A DNA stretch of 48,469 nt. Origin: Prevotella sp. (GTDB lineage Bacteria; Bacteroidota; Bacteroidia; Bacteroidales; Bacteroidaceae). The DNA lies in assembly GCA_016286995.1 (NCBI GenBank), contig JAEEVA010000022.1:1-48469 (forward strand), read 5' to 3'. The position numbers and the translations under genes were made by a program. Below the pieces are notes generated by a model, which worked only from the letters and a program-made list of their open reading frames with translations, was not told where the DNA came from and made no database searches. Below, one piece after another: positions 25,460-34,804 of this stretch. How positions within the stretch are numbered: position 1 is the first letter of the stretch; each line of letters opens with the position of its first letter.

Positions 25460-26224
25460 ATGACTATATCTTGCATCATTGTCGACGACGAGCCATTGGC
25501 AGTAAAGCTGTTAGAATCGTTCGTACAGAAGACGCCCCAGCTACGGTTAGAGGCCTCGTTTACCGATAGCGTGGAAGCCCTGAGCTGGTTGAAGGAGCAC
25601 CCCGTCAACCTGGCTTTCATGGATATCCAGATGCCCGACATGAATGGTATGGAACTGTCGCACATGCTGCCCGATGGCACCCGTGTCATCTTTACCACGG
25701 CCTTCAAGGAGTATGCCTTCGAGAGCTATGAGGTCAGTGCCATCGACTTTCTGCTGAAACCCATCCGGTACAACAAGTTCATCGCCGCCGTCGAGAAGGC
25801 CCAGCAATGGTTTGACTTAAAGGATCACGGGAAGGATCATGGGGACGGTTCTCCTGATCACAGTCGCCCTGCGACAACGGATCAGGAGAACCGTCCCCAT
25901 GATTCCCGTCGCGAAACCATGTTCATCCGTGTCGATGGTGAGTTGCGCCAGATTAGTTTCGACCGTATCCTTTTCGTCGAAGGCATGAAGGACTATGTGC
26001 GTTTCCACATGGAAGGCGAGCGTCTACCACTGACCACCCACATGACCATGAAGGCCGTCGAGGATGCCTTGCCTACCGACACTTTTATGCGCATCAACCG
26101 CTCGTATATTGTCCGCTTAGACAAGATACGAACGGTCGACCGTAACCTTTGCGTCTATATTGGTGATGAAATCATCCGTGTCACCGATGCCTACCGCGAA
26201 GCCTTCGAAAAGTATTGCGGCTAA
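25460..26224 (+). CDS. LytTR-family response regulator (254 aa)
   Basis: Receiver domain residues 1-~118 with acidic VDDEP (9-13), phosphoacceptor Asp55 in AFMDIQMPDMNG and FLLKPI. The LytTR DNA-binding domain covers ~153-254 (MFIRVDGELRQI, ILFVEGMKDYVRFH, FMRINRSYIVRLDKI). The linker (~122-152) is hydrophilic, rich in D, H, G and S, and is encoded by a long palindromic hairpin (25836-25903). Start ATG lies four bases after the kinase stop. It probably regulates its own operon and perhaps the GH5 gene through the repeats at 21796-21829. Its last codons overlap the end of the convergent carboxypeptidase gene by 4 bp. Confidence 0.92.
   Translation: MTISCIIVDDEPLAVKLLESFVQKTPQLRLEASFTDSVEALSWLKEHPVNLAFMDIQMPDMNGMELSHMLPDGTRVIFTTAFKEYAFESYEVSAIDFLLKPIRYNKFIAAVEKAQQWFDLKDHGKDHGDGSPDHSRPATTDQENRPHDSRRETMFIRVDGELRQISFDRILFVEGMKDYVRFHMEGERLPLTTHMTMKAVEDALPTDTFMRINRSYIVRLDKIRTVDRNLCVYIGDEIIRVTDAYREAFEKYCG
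25836..25903. repeat. In-frame palindromic element in the LytTR regulator linker
   Basis: The arms 25836-25859 and 25880-25903 are perfectly complementary over 24 bp, with core GGGGACGGTTCTCC. They extend outward by a G-U, a G-C and, after a short bulge, ACGGGAA. The loop contains its own stem GTCGC/GCGAC (25863-25875). It encodes only the interdomain linker. Confidence 0.93.
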
Positions 26225-27396
26225 TTATTCGTAAGATTCGTGTTATCCGTGTTCGTCTTATATTCGCACAACATCTTACACACGCGGTCTTGGAACGCCT
26301 TGCCGGTGGCGTTGCGCATAACACCCTGATTGATGATGGCAAAGCACAGCTGCCGGCCGTCAGCCGTCGTACAGTAGCCGGCCAGCGACGAGATACCCGT
26401 CAGCGTACCCGTCTTGGCACGCACATTGTTCTGTGCTGCCGTACCCTTCATGCGGTCCTTCAGCGTACCGTCCACTCCTGCTATGGGCAGTGTCTGTATC
26501 AGCGCCCTGTAGATAGACGGTGTCCGCCAGGCATAGCGCAGCAGACGGCATAACAGTTCCACGCTCACATAATTATATAATGACAGGCCGCTGCCGTCGG
26601 CTATTTTGTAGGCCACATGTCCAAGTCCCTGGCGTGCTATCAGTTTTTTCGTCACGTCGCGCACGTCACCCTGCTTATAGCCCATCTGGTAGAACATCGA
26701 TTCAGCATAGAAGTTGTCGCTCATCTTCAGCATGCGCTCCATCACCGTTCCGATGTTATGTCGGAGGATGCACAACAGTCGGGCACCATTGGGCACACGG
26801 CCTTCCATCAGTCTGACACCCTCCAGATTCACACCATTACGGGCCAGTTCCTCGGCCAGTGTCGTCACAAAGACGTTTTTGCGGCCGATAGTCAGCGGTA
26901 GCAGTCGTGGGTTGTCATCGTCCCAGCACCAACCTTCGCCATACTCCAACGGTTCCTTCATACTCTGGTCAGCCACCAGCATGCCACGGATGCTGTCAAT
27001 GCCCAAACGCTGGATGCGCAGGGCGATATCGCTCACATCGTCGTTGGTCAGCATGGGGTCGAAGCCGCCTACACAATAGATGCTGCCCACCAGCGTCGAA
27101 TCCTCGATACTGCCAGTATAGTAGATACGTGTCTGGTAGTCGTAGTCGGCACCCAACTTGTCGAGTGCCGTAATGGCCGTCACCAGCTTCATGCAACTCG
27201 CCGGACGCATCATCTGCCGGTGGTTGCGCACATACAATGCAGAATCCCCGTTCAGGTCGAACACCATTAGTCCAACCTGTGACGTCTCAAACATCGGATC
27301 CGTCAACAGAGAATCAAGGCGTATACAAAGGCTATCCTGTGCCATAGCGGCCACAGAAAACCATAATATAAGAGGTAAAAACAGATATTTCTTCAT
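26221..27396 (-). CDS. dacB: D-alanyl-D-alanine carboxypeptidase, PBP4/DacB type (391 aa)
   Basis: Peptidase family S13 penicillin-binding protein, trimming or cleaving peptidoglycan cross-links in the periplasm. Signal peptide residues 1-20 (AAMAQ). SxxK is Ser67-Lys70 (SCMK), SDN is 226-228 and KTG is 328-330 (AKTGTLTGISSLAGY). At 391 residues it is shorter than the E. coli enzyme, implying reduced accessory domains. ATG 27396 lies about 1-6 bases after the predicted transcription start, so the message may be nearly leaderless. It is convergent with the LytTR gene, with a 4-bp overlap and no terminator between them. Confidence 0.92.
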   Translation of the reverse strand: MKKYLFLPLILWFSVAAMAQDSLCIRLDSLLTDPMFETSQVGLMVFDLNGDSALYVRNHRQMMRPASCMKLVTAITALDKLGADYDYQTRIYYTGSIEDSTLVGSIYCVGGFDPMLTNDDVSDIALRIQRLGIDSIRGMLVADQSMKEPLEYGEGWCWDDDNPRLLPLTIGRKNVFVTTLAEELARNGVNLEGVRLMEGRVPNGARLLCILRHNIGTVMERMLKMSDNFYAESMFYQMGYKQGDVRDVTKKLIARQGLGHVAYKIADGSGLSLYNYVSVELLCRLLRYAWRTPSIYRALIQTLPIAGVDGTLKDRMKGTAAQNNVRAKTGTLTGISSLAGYCTTADGRQLCFAIINQGVMRNATGKAFQDRVCKMLCEYKTNTDNTNLTNN

Positions 27397-27400
27397 TTCG

Positions 27401-27436
27401 TTTGCAAAATTACAAAAATTATTTGTAAATTTGCAA
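27401..27436. promoter_or_regulatory. Overlapping divergent promoters of dacB and nadB
   Basis: Minus strand: TTG at 27434-27436 and TAATTTTG at 27405-27412, spaced by 21 bp. Plus strand: TTTG at 27401-27404 and TAAATTTG at 27426-27433, also spaced by 21 bp. Each promoter's -33 box overlaps or abuts the other's -7 box, making a near-palindrome. Confidence 0.65.
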
Positions 27437-27462
27437 CGTTCAACGTTTAATGTTTAACGTTC
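27435..27462. repeat. 7-nt array AACGTTC x4 in the nadB leader
   Basis: AACGTTC, AACGTTT, AATGTTT, AACGTTC. It lies just after the nadB -7 box and ends 12 bp before the ATG. Confidence 0.85.
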
Positions 27463-27474
27463 AATAAGTTTTTT

Positions 27475-29106
27475 ATGGTATACAAGTACGATTTTCTGAT
27501 TATCGGTGCTGGTGTGGCTGGCATGAGCTATGCACTGAAGGTGGCGAAAACGCTGGGTAGCCAGCACCCATCATCTAATTCCTATCGCCCAAGAATTTGC
27601 ATGATATGCAAGGCCGGACTTGACGAGGCCAACACCAGCTTTGCACAGGGTGGTGTGGCCAGTGTGACAAACCTGGAGCTGGACAACTTCGATAAGCACA
27701 TCGAGGATACGATGATTGCCGGCGACTTTATTTCTGACCGACAGGCCGTAGAACAAGTGGTGCGCATGGCCCCAGAACAGATTCAGGAACTGGTGCAGTG
27801 GGGTGTTAACTTCGACCGAAAGGAGGATGGCCAGTTCGACCTGCACCGTGAGGGCGGCCATTCGGAGTTCCGCATTCTGCACCATGCCGACGACACGGGT
27901 GCCGAAATCCAGCGTGGACTGATGGAGGCGGTGCGCCATTGTCCGGAAATCGAAATCAAGGAAAATCACTTTGCCGTGGAAATCATTACACAGCACCACC
28001 TCGGTGTCCGTGTCACCCGACGCTCACCAAATATCCAGTGCTATGGCGCCTATGTATTGAATCCCGATACAGAGAAAGTGGATACCTATCTGGCCAAGAT
28101 GACCGTGATGTGTACGGGAGGCTGCGGTGCTGTATACCTGACTACATCGAACCCCGTTATTGCTACGGGTGACGGCATCGCCATGGTGTATCGTGCCAAG
28201 GGTACGGTGGCCGACATGGAGTTCGTACAGTTCCACCCCACGGTTCTGCATAATCCGAAGGAGACGCACCCCGCCTACCTCATCACGGAGGCCATGCGTG
28301 GCTATGGCGGCATTCTGAAGTTGCCCAACGGCCAGACATTTATGGAGAAATACGACGAGCGTCTCTCGCTGGCACCGCGTGACATCGTGGCACGTGCCAT
28401 CGACAAAGAGATGAAGATTCACGGTCTGGATCACGTTTGTCTGGACGTGACACACAAAGACCCCGAAGAGACCCGTCACCACTTCCCCAACATCTACCAG
28501 AAGTGCCTGAGTATCGGCATTGATATCACTACCGACTATATCCCCGTACGACCAGCAGCCCACTACATGTGCGGCGGTATCAAGGTCGACTTGAACGGAC
28601 AGTCGAGTATCGAGAGGCTGTATGCCCTGGGCGAGTGCTCATGTACTGGTCTGCATGGCGGCAACCGTCTGGCGTCGAACTCGCTTATCGAAGCCGTGGT
28701 ATATGCCGAAGCCGCTGCCAAGCATTCGCTGGAGCATGTCGAGCTGTACGACTGGAACGACAAGGTGCCTGAATGGAATGACGAGGGTACGATGACCAAC
28801 GAGGAGAAGGTGCTCATCACACAGAGCGTTAAGGAGGTGAACCTGATTATGTCGAATTATGTGGGCATTGTCCGTTCCGACTTGCGTCTGCATAGAGCCT
28901 GGGACCGTCTGGACATGCTCTACGAAGAAACGGAACGTCTGTTCAAGCGTGTCAAAGCCAGCCGCGACATCTGTGAGTTGCGTAATATGATTAATGTGGG
29001 TTATCTCATCACCCGATGGGCTTTGGAGCGTAAGGAGTGTCGTGGTCTGCATTTCACCACCGACTATCCGCTGCATGCCTATGACAAAACCGCCACAGAA
29101 CAATAG
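27475..29106 (+). CDS. nadB: L-aspartate oxidase NadB (543 aa)
   Basis: FAD enzyme oxidising L-aspartate to iminoaspartate for NAD synthesis. N-terminal dinucleotide-binding GAGVAG (11-16). Then TSFAQGGVASV, HREGGHSEFRILHHADDTG, MEFVQFHPTVLH, LITEAMRGYGGIL, HYMCGGIKVDLNGQSSIERLYALGE and GLHGGNRLASNSLIE, all typical of NadB rather than succinate dehydrogenase. The C-terminal helical domain is complete. nadA and nadC are not in the window. A heptanucleotide array lies in its short leader. Confidence 0.95.
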   Translation: MVYKYDFLIIGAGVAGMSYALKVAKTLGSQHPSSNSYRPRICMICKAGLDEANTSFAQGGVASVTNLELDNFDKHIEDTMIAGDFISDRQAVEQVVRMAPEQIQELVQWGVNFDRKEDGQFDLHREGGHSEFRILHHADDTGAEIQRGLMEAVRHCPEIEIKENHFAVEIITQHHLGVRVTRRSPNIQCYGAYVLNPDTEKVDTYLAKMTVMCTGGCGAVYLTTSNPVIATGDGIAMVYRAKGTVADMEFVQFHPTVLHNPKETHPAYLITEAMRGYGGILKLPNGQTFMEKYDERLSLAPRDIVARAIDKEMKIHGLDHVCLDVTHKDPEETRHHFPNIYQKCLSIGIDITTDYIPVRPAAHYMCGGIKVDLNGQSSIERLYALGECSCTGLHGGNRLASNSLIEAVVYAEAAAKHSLEHVELYDWNDKVPEWNDEGTMTNEEKVLITQSVKEVNLIMSNYVGIVRSDLRLHRAWDRLDMLYEETERLFKRVKASRDICELRNMINVGYLITRWALERKECRGLHFTTDYPLHAYDKTATEQ

Positions 29107-29136
29107 GGTTGTCCTAAATTGTTCAAGTTGTCTGTA

Positions 29137-30054
29137 TTATTTGGGATCGCCCTTGGCTCTCGACTTGTTGACCAGCCAGACACCCGTGAAGACGAGGACA
29201 ACGGCCAGGGCGTGGGTGGGCTTTAGCATACCGATGCCCATGAGCAACGAGGCAAACACCGACACGATGGGTTGTACATAGTTGTAGACCGACACGACGG
29301 TAGGCCGCAGCACACGCTGGCCTATCATGGTCAGGATATACCCCAGGAACGTTCCCACCACTACGACATACGCTACTTCCCACCACGTACTCACAGGTAT
29401 GGGTTTCCCCCATATCGTATCCGTTACATGACCGAAGGTAAACGGCAACAGCATGAGTGTTGCCCACGAAAACATGTACTTATTGATGGTAAAGACATTA
29501 TAGCGCTTGATGAGTGGATTGAACAGCGACAGGTAGAGGGCAAAGGAAAACTGGGCAAAAAGACACAACAGGTCGCCGCGGATGTCACCGACCTTGCCGT
29601 CAGCATGGGCTGCCGACGTCAAAATGAGTATCAATGCTCCTGAACAGCCCATAAGCACACCCACGGCCTTCTTGCCAGTGATGGGCTCTTTCAAGATTAA
29701 TGCCGCCAGAATCATGGCAAAGATAGGCATCGACGTGGTAACGATACTGGCATTGATAGGCGACGTGATACTCAGTCCGATAGTGTAGCAGCACTGGTTA
29801 CAGATCAGTCCGAAGATAGCGGCACCGATAAACATCAGTTTGTCCTTCATCGGAACATTCTCCTTCGGTGCGAAGACAGAGGCCAGCCAGAACAGCAGAC
29901 AGGCGCCGACAACGCGGAAGGTGACAAGTGTCATGCCGTCAAAACCGTGGGTCATGGCATCCTTGCCAATGGGTGCCATCAGACCCCATCCGGCACAGGC
30001 ACCAAACATGCTGAGGTGCGCTATGAGCGCTTGATTATTGCTTGTTTTTCCCAT
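29137..30054 (-). CDS. EamA/DMT-family transporter (305 aa)
   Basis: Inner-membrane protein with about ten hydrophobic helices in two EamA halves. The first has FGACAGWGLMAPIGK, a small-molecule exporter opening, and the second ends VYNYVQPIVSVFASLLMGIGM. Family members export amino acids or metabolites; the substrate cannot be told here. It is convergent with nadB across a 30-bp gap lacking a terminator. Its promoter (-7 box TACTTTTG at 30074-30081) is preceded by a 37-bp block identical to that before the SemiSWEET gene. Confidence 0.88.
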   Translation of the reverse strand: MGKTSNNQALIAHLSMFGACAGWGLMAPIGKDAMTHGFDGMTLVTFRVVGACLLFWLASVFAPKENVPMKDKLMFIGAAIFGLICNQCCYTIGLSITSPINASIVTTSMPIFAMILAALILKEPITGKKAVGVLMGCSGALILILTSAAHADGKVGDIRGDLLCLFAQFSFALYLSLFNPLIKRYNVFTINKYMFSWATLMLLPFTFGHVTDTIWGKPIPVSTWWEVAYVVVVGTFLGYILTMIGQRVLRPTVVSVYNYVQPIVSVFASLLMGIGMLKPTHALAVVLVFTGVWLVNKSRAKGDPK

Positions 30055-30073
30055 TTTAATATTTTTTCGCCTG

Positions 30074-30130
30074 CAAAAGTACGAAAAAGAGGTAAAAGTG
30101 AATAGTGAAAAGTGAAAAATTTGCTTCCGC
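30074..30130 (-). promoter_or_regulatory. EamA gene promoter with shared 37-bp block and 7-nt array
   Basis: TACTTTTG -7 box (30074-30081). 7-nt units GTGAATA, GTGAAAA, GTGAAAA lie at 30098-30118. Positions 30094-30130 on the minus strand are identical to 3495-3531. Confidence 0.65.
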
Positions 30131-30142
30131 TATTAAAAAAAA

Positions 30143-30184
30143 CTTCATTCTTCATCCTTCATTCTTCATTTTTTCGTATATTTG
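30143..30184 (+). promoter_or_regulatory. ATPase-DUF4435 operon promoter with 7-nt array
   Basis: Four CTTCATT-type units (30143-30170) end 7 bp before the start of the -7 box TATATTTG (30177-30184). The array therefore replaces the usual -33 region. Confidence 0.65.
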
Positions 30185-30220
30185 CAGAAATAAATTGAAA
30201 ACTACAAATTGTCAATAGCT

Positions 30221-31027
30221 ATGGTAAAGTATGCTAACTACATTAAGAAGATAGAAATCGATGCCCTGTGGAGTGGCAAGAAGCACATACTGTGGGAACT
30301 CGATCCCCATGTAAATATCCTCAGCGGCATTAATGGCGTGGGCAAGAGCACCATCCTGAACAAGGTGTTCAAGAGCATCTGTACCAACGGCGACCTATTG
30401 AACCATCTGTTGAAGGGGGTACATATCACGGCAGAACCGGAGGATGCCACACATGTCAGGTTCGATATCATACGTTCACTGGACTCGCCAATGCTTGACA
30501 ACGAGACACTGAACATGGTGGACACACGCATCCGTTCGGCTCTCGACTTCCAGCTTTATCACCTGCAACGTAAATATCTGGATTACCAGGTGAACATCGG
30601 TAACCGCATCATTGCCGAGTTGCAACAGGGGCATACGGATGCCGCCCAACACCTGTCGCAATCGAAGACGCGTTTCCAGGACATCGTGGATAGCCTCTTT
30701 GAAGAGACAGGCAAGAAAATTGTCCGTACGGAGAACGAGATACGTTTCTCACAAATTGGCGAGACACTGGTACCCTATCAGCTGTCGAGTGGTGAAAAGC
30801 AGATGCTTGCCATCCTGCTGACGGTACTCGTCGAAGACCAAGAACCCTATGTGCTCTTCATGGACGAGCCCGAGGTGAGTCTGCATATTGAGTGGCAGAA
30901 ACAGCTCATCGACCTCATCGTAGAGCTGAATCCTAACGTGCAGATTATCCTGACCACCCATTCACCGGCAGTCATCATGAACGGCTGGACCGAGAACGTC
31001 ACAGAAGTAAGCGACATCACTTTGTGA
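30221..31027 (+). CDS. ABC-type AAA_21 ATPase (268 aa), partner of DUF4435
   Basis: A compact, soluble ABC/SMC-like ATPase. Walker A GINGVGKST (36-44), signature LSSGEKQ (~188), Walker B FMDEPEVS (Asp215, Glu216) and H-loop TTHSP (His247). A helical insert of ~140 residues separates Walker A from the signature. There are no membrane segments and no DNA-binding domain. ATG 30221 is chosen over a TTG at 30209. It is followed after a spacer made only of 7-nt repeats by a DUF4435 gene, so the products likely act together. OLD-like and PARIS AriA proteins share this ATPase type but are usually larger. Confidence 0.85.
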   Translation: MVKYANYIKKIEIDALWSGKKHILWELDPHVNILSGINGVGKSTILNKVFKSICTNGDLLNHLLKGVHITAEPEDATHVRFDIIRSLDSPMLDNETLNMVDTRIRSALDFQLYHLQRKYLDYQVNIGNRIIAELQQGHTDAAQHLSQSKTRFQDIVDSLFEETGKKIVRTENEIRFSQIGETLVPYQLSSGEKQMLAILLTVLVEDQEPYVLFMDEPEVSLHIEWQKQLIDLIVELNPNVQIILTTHSPAVIMNGWTENVTEVSDITL

Positions 31028-31067
31028 ATGTGGAATGTTGAATGTGGAATGAGGAATGAAGAATGGG
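31026..31067. repeat. 7-nt array GAATGTG x6 bridging ATPase stop and DUF4435 start
   Basis: GAATGTG, GAATGTT, GAATGTG, GAATGAG, GAATGAA, GAATGGG. The ATPase stop TGA overlaps the first unit and the DUF4435 ATG is in the last. Every unit contains an ATG. Confidence 0.95.
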
Positions 31068-32061
31068 TAGTAGGCTGAAGGACAATATTAACTCGCGGTA
31101 CTTCGAGGCGGCTAACAAGCTGAAGGCGAAGACGGCACGGCAGCGTATCGTGGCTTATGTCGAGAGCTACGACGACATCTACTTCTGGCGTACCGTTCTC
31201 AGCCGTTTCGAAAACGACAAACGTTACTTCGAGGTCATGCTACCGTCGCACCGCAAATTGGAACGAGGCAAAAAGTCGGTACTTATGAACGTCCTCGGTC
31301 CTGCCATGATTGCTTGTGTCGATGCTGACTACGACTACTTGCTGCAAGGCGCCACCGAACAGTCGCGAAAGGTGGTGGACAATCCTTATGTCTTCCATAC
31401 ATACGCCTATGCCATAGAGAACCTGCAGTGCTATGCCCCATCTCTGCACGATGCCTGTGTGGCCGTGACGCTCAACGACCACCGTATCTTCGACTTCGAA
31501 GAATACCTGCAACAATATTCCGAGGCTATCTTCCCATTGTTTATCTGGAGTGTGTGGGCCTACCGCTTCGGACGTCATAACCGTTTCTCACTCAGCGACT
31601 TCAACCGTGTGACAGACCCTGGTGGCTTTAGCATCGACGCCCCCCAGGGTTCCATCAACCACCTACGTCACAAGGTGGGCGTACGCGTACGCCAGCTGCA
31701 ACAGGAGTACCCCGACGCCAAGGAGGGCTACCTGGCAACCAAGGAACTCGTCAAGTCACTGGGTGTCACGCCTCAGACGACCTACCTATACATCCAGGGC
31801 CACCACCTATTCGACACCGTCGTGGTACCTATATTAAATAAGGTTTGCAACCGCCTGCGCCAGGAGCGTCAGGACGAGATTGTCCGCACGGCACGCCACC
31901 ATACGCAGAAACAAAACGAGATGTCCTGCTACGAGCACTCGTTGCAGGACATCCGTCAGACTCTAAAGAAAAATACTGGTTATCAGCTGTCAGCGCCCTT
32001 CCATCGCACCTTGAGCGACATTGAGCACTGCTTTATTCCTACAGCTGAGCAAGTTCAATAA
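31063..32061 (+). CDS. DUF4435 (TOPRIM-like) protein (332 aa)
   Basis: DUF4435 proteins carry an OLD/TOPRIM-like fold. Here [11 protein letters not shown] supplies the conserved Glu34, and [11 protein letters not shown] supplies the DxD pair Asp87/Asp89, consistent with a metal-dependent nuclease-type site. The rest is helical and without recognisable motifs. AriB of the PARIS anti-phage system is also a DUF4435 protein paired with an AAA ATPase, so defence is one option. Location between housekeeping genes equally allows a core cellular role. Start ATG lies in the final repeat unit. The 3' end overlaps the end of convergent alaS by 23 bp. Confidence 0.8.
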   Translation: MGSRLKDNINSRYFEAANKLKAKTARQRIVAYVESYDDIYFWRTVLSRFENDKRYFEVMLPSHRKLERGKKSVLMNVLGPAMIACVDADYDYLLQGATEQSRKVVDNPYVFHTYAYAIENLQCYAPSLHDACVAVTLNDHRIFDFEEYLQQYSEAIFPLFIWSVWAYRFGRHNRFSLSDFNRVTDPGGFSIDAPQGSINHLRHKVGVRVRQLQQEYPDAKEGYLATKELVKSLGVTPQTTYLYIQGHHLFDTVVVPILNKVCNRLRQERQDEIVRTARHHTQKQNEMSCYEHSLQDIRQTLKKNTGYQLSAPFHRTLSDIEHCFIPTAEQVQ

Positions 32062-34729
32062 CCTTATCGACAGCAGCACTCAGTCCGTCGACGTTCTTAC
32101 CGCCGGCCTGGGCGAAGTGTGGCTGACCACCACCGCCACCCTGGATGAGCTTGGCTGCCTCGCGCACCATCTGGCCTGCATTCAGACTGTGGTCACTGAC
32201 CATGTCGTCGCTCATCATGATGCTGAGCTGGGGCTTGTTGTTGTCGTGAGAACCGATGACACAGAGCAGTGAACCCTCAACAGCGGCACGAACCTTGAAG
32301 GCAAGATCTTTGGCGGCGGCAGGTGCCATAGGCAATACCGCGGTTATAACCTTCACGCCCTTCACGTCGCGAGCCGTCTCCACCAGCTTCTGGGCAGCAC
32401 GCTCCACAGCCTGAGCCTGGAAACCTTCTATCTCCTTCTTCATGGCGTCGTGCTCGTCGATATACTTACGGATGACGCCCTGCAGGTCCTTGGCATTGTT
32501 GAAGAACGACTTCACAGCCTTCAACGTGTCTTCCAGCTGATACAGCAGCTCCTCACACTCCTTACCGGTCTTGGCCTCGATACGGCGGATGCCGGCAGCT
32601 ACGCTGCTCTCCGAGAGAATCTTGAAGAAGCCGATACGGCCCGTGCTGGAGGCATGAATACCACCACAGAACTCGCACGACGGTCCGAAGCGTACTACGC
32701 GCACCTTGTCGCCATACTTCTCACCGAAGAGGGCGATGGCACCGAGCTTCTTGGCCTCCTCGAAAGGCACATCGCGGTGTTCGTCGATATGGATGTCCTG
32801 ACGAATCATGTCGTTGACCATACGCTCCACCTCGCGCAACTGCTCGTCGGTAACCTTCTCGAAGTGAGAGAAGTCGAAACGCAGGGTATCGGGCGATACG
32901 AACGAACCCTTCTGTTCCACGTGGTCGCCCAGAATCTGCTTCAGGGCATAATCTAACAGGTGGGTAGCGGTATGATTGGCAGCACTGGCGTTACGCTTGT
33001 CGGTATCGACGCAGGCCATGAATTCGGCCGTGGGGTCTTTCGGCAGCTGCTTGACGATGTGTACGCTCTGGTTGTTCTCGCGCTTGGTGTCGATAATCTC
33101 AATGGTCTCAGCCTCGTTGCAAAGCACACCGGCATCGCCGACCTGTCCGCCCATCTCGCCATAGAACGGTGTGGCATCCAGTACCAGTTCATAGAACTCG
33201 TTCTTCTTCTGTGTCACCTTACGATAGCGCAGGATGTGGCAGTTGTATTCCGTGTAGTCGTAGCCCACGAACTGCTGCTCGATGCCCTCAGAAGAATCTG
33301 AGGGAGTGGTGGCAACGGTGACCCAGTCGCTGTTCTCGACAGCGGCGGCATTGCGGGCGCGCTCCTTCTGCTTCTGCATCTCGACGTTGAATTGCTCCTC
33401 ATTAACCGTAAAGCCGTTCTCGCGGCAGATGAGCTCAGTCAAATCCAAGGGGAAGCCGTAGGTGTCAAACAGACGGAAGGCCTGGACACCATCGAGTTCA
33501 GTCTTGCTTTCAGCCTTCATCTTATCCATAGCATCGTTCAGCATGCCAATACCCTTGTCGAGGGTACGCAGGAAGCTGTCTTCCTCCTCCTTGATGACCT
33601 TGGTAATCAGCTGTTGCTGGGCTTTCAGCTCGGGGAAGGCGTCGCCCATCTCATGAACCAGTGTGGGGACGAGCTTATAGAGGAAACCGTCCTTCTGTCC
33701 GAGGAACGTGTAGGCATAGCGTACGGCACGACGCAGAATGCGACGGATGACGTAACCGGCCTTGGCGTTAGAAGGCAGCTGACCGTCGGCTATCGAGAAA
33801 CTGACGGCACGCAGATGGTCAGCACAGACGCGCATGGCGACGTTGATGTCTTCTTGGCTTTTGGCTATTGGCTCTTGGCTGTTTGCCTCTTCCTCGAAGG
33901 TGAAGTACTTCAAGCCTGTGATATCCTGCTCGGCCTTGATAATCGGCTGGAAGATATCCGTGTCGTAGTTCGAGTGTTTGCCCTGCAACATGCGAACCAG
34001 ACGCTCAAAGCCCATACCCGTGTCGATAACGTTCATCGACAGCTTCTCAAGACTTCCGTCAGCCTTGCGGTTATACTGCATAAACACCAGGTTCCATATC
34101 TCGATGACCTGCGGATGGTCTTGGTTCACCAGCTCACGGCCCGTGGGACCGTTCTTCTTCTCTTCCTCCGTACGCGAATCGACATGAATCTCCGAACACG
34201 GACCACAGGGTCCCGTATCGCCCATCTCCCAGAAGTTGTCGTGCTTGTTGCCATTGATGATATGGTCTGCGGGCACGTGCTTCAGCCAGTAGCCGGCGGC
34301 CTCGTCGTCACGCTCCAGACCCTCCTTCGGGTCACCCTCGAAGACTGTGACATACAGGTCTTTGGGATTCAGCTTCAGCACGTCTACCAGATATTCCCAG
34401 GCCATGTCGATGGCGCCCTCCTTAAAGTAGTCGCCGAACGACCAGTTGCCAAGCATCTCGAACATGGTGTGGTGGTACGTGTCGTGACCCACCTCTTCCA
34501 GGTCGTTGTGCTTACCGCTGACGCGCAGACACTTCTGGGTATCGGCACGGCGGCGCGGCTCAGGGTCTCGCGTACCTAATATAATATCTTTCCACTGGTT
34601 CATGCCCGCGTTGGTGAACATCAGCGTGGGGTCATCCTTGATAACCATCGGTGCAGAGGGCACGATGGCGTGCTGCTTCGACTCGAAAAACTTCTTGAAC
34701 GAGTCGCGAATCTCGTTGGCTGTCATCAT
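32039..34729 (-). CDS. alaS: Alanyl-tRNA synthetase (896 aa)
   Basis: Charges tRNA-Ala. The class II catalytic domain starts [18 protein letters not shown], with [15 protein letters not shown] and [17 protein letters not shown]. Editing-domain zinc ligands are His586/His590 (HTATH) and Cys688/His692 (CGGIH). The C-terminal domain ends [18 protein letters not shown]. Residues ~282-292 ([11 protein letters not shown]) are an in-frame 7-nt-array insertion. It lies between [14 protein letters not shown] and [14 protein letters not shown], probably a surface loop at the edge of the catalytic and tRNA-recognition regions. Start ATG 34729 or 34726 cannot be separated. The promoter -7 box is at 34774-34781. 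Confidence 0.96.
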   Translation of the reverse strand: MMTANEIRDSFKKFFESKQHAIVPSAPMVIKDDPTLMFTNAGMNQWKDIILGTRDPEPRRRADTQKCLRVSGKHNDLEEVGHDTYHHTMFEMLGNWSFGDYFKEGAIDMAWEYLVDVLKLNPKDLYVTVFEGDPKEGLERDDEAAGYWLKHVPADHIINGNKHDNFWEMGDTGPCGPCSEIHVDSRTEEEKKNGPTGRELVNQDHPQVIEIWNLVFMQYNRKADGSLEKLSMNVIDTGMGFERLVRMLQGKHSNYDTDIFQPIIKAEQDITGLKYFTFEEEANSQEPIAKSQEDINVAMRVCADHLRAVSFSIADGQLPSNAKAGYVIRRILRRAVRYAYTFLGQKDGFLYKLVPTLVHEMGDAFPELKAQQQLITKVIKEEEDSFLRTLDKGIGMLNDAMDKMKAESKTELDGVQAFRLFDTYGFPLDLTELICRENGFTVNEEQFNVEMQKQKERARNAAAVENSDWVTVATTPSDSSEGIEQQFVGYDYTEYNCHILRYRKVTQKKNEFYELVLDATPFYGEMGGQVGDAGVLCNEAETIEIIDTKRENNQSVHIVKQLPKDPTAEFMACVDTDKRNASAANHTATHLLDYALKQILGDHVEQKGSFVSPDTLRFDFSHFEKVTDEQLREVERMVNDMIRQDIHIDEHRDVPFEEAKKLGAIALFGEKYGDKVRVVRFGPSCEFCGGIHASSTGRIGFFKILSESSVAAGIRRIEAKTGKECEELLYQLEDTLKAVKSFFNNAKDLQGVIRKYIDEHDAMKKEIEGFQAQAVERAAQKLVETARDVKGVKVITAVLPMAPAAAKDLAFKVRAAVEGSLLCVIGSHDNNKPQLSIMMSDDMVSDHSLNAGQMVREAAKLIQGGGGGQPHFAQAGGKNVDGLSAAVDKVIELAQL
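33854..33884. repeat. 7-nt array TTGGCTN x4 inside alaS
   Basis: TTGGCTT, TTGGCTA, TTGGCTC, TTGGCTG then TTTGCC-like. It is read on the minus strand as [10 protein letters not shown]. Confidence 0.88.
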
Positions 34730-34773
34730 GTTAATTTACGATTTGACGATTTTACTTTTTACTATTTGGGGTG

Positions 34774-34804
34774 CAAAGGTACGAATAAGTGAGAACAATA
34801 CAAA
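34774..34804 (-). promoter_or_regulatory. alaS promoter: TTTG-N19-TACCTTTG
   Basis: The -7 box TACCTTTG is at 34774-34781. A TTTG lies 19 bp further upstream, inside the first tandem repeat unit that starts at 34778. Confidence 0.6.

Noticed and set aside
30221..32061. Naming the pair ariA/ariB (PARIS)
   Set aside because: Domain types agree but the ATPase is too small and no search could be run; kept as a hypothesis only.
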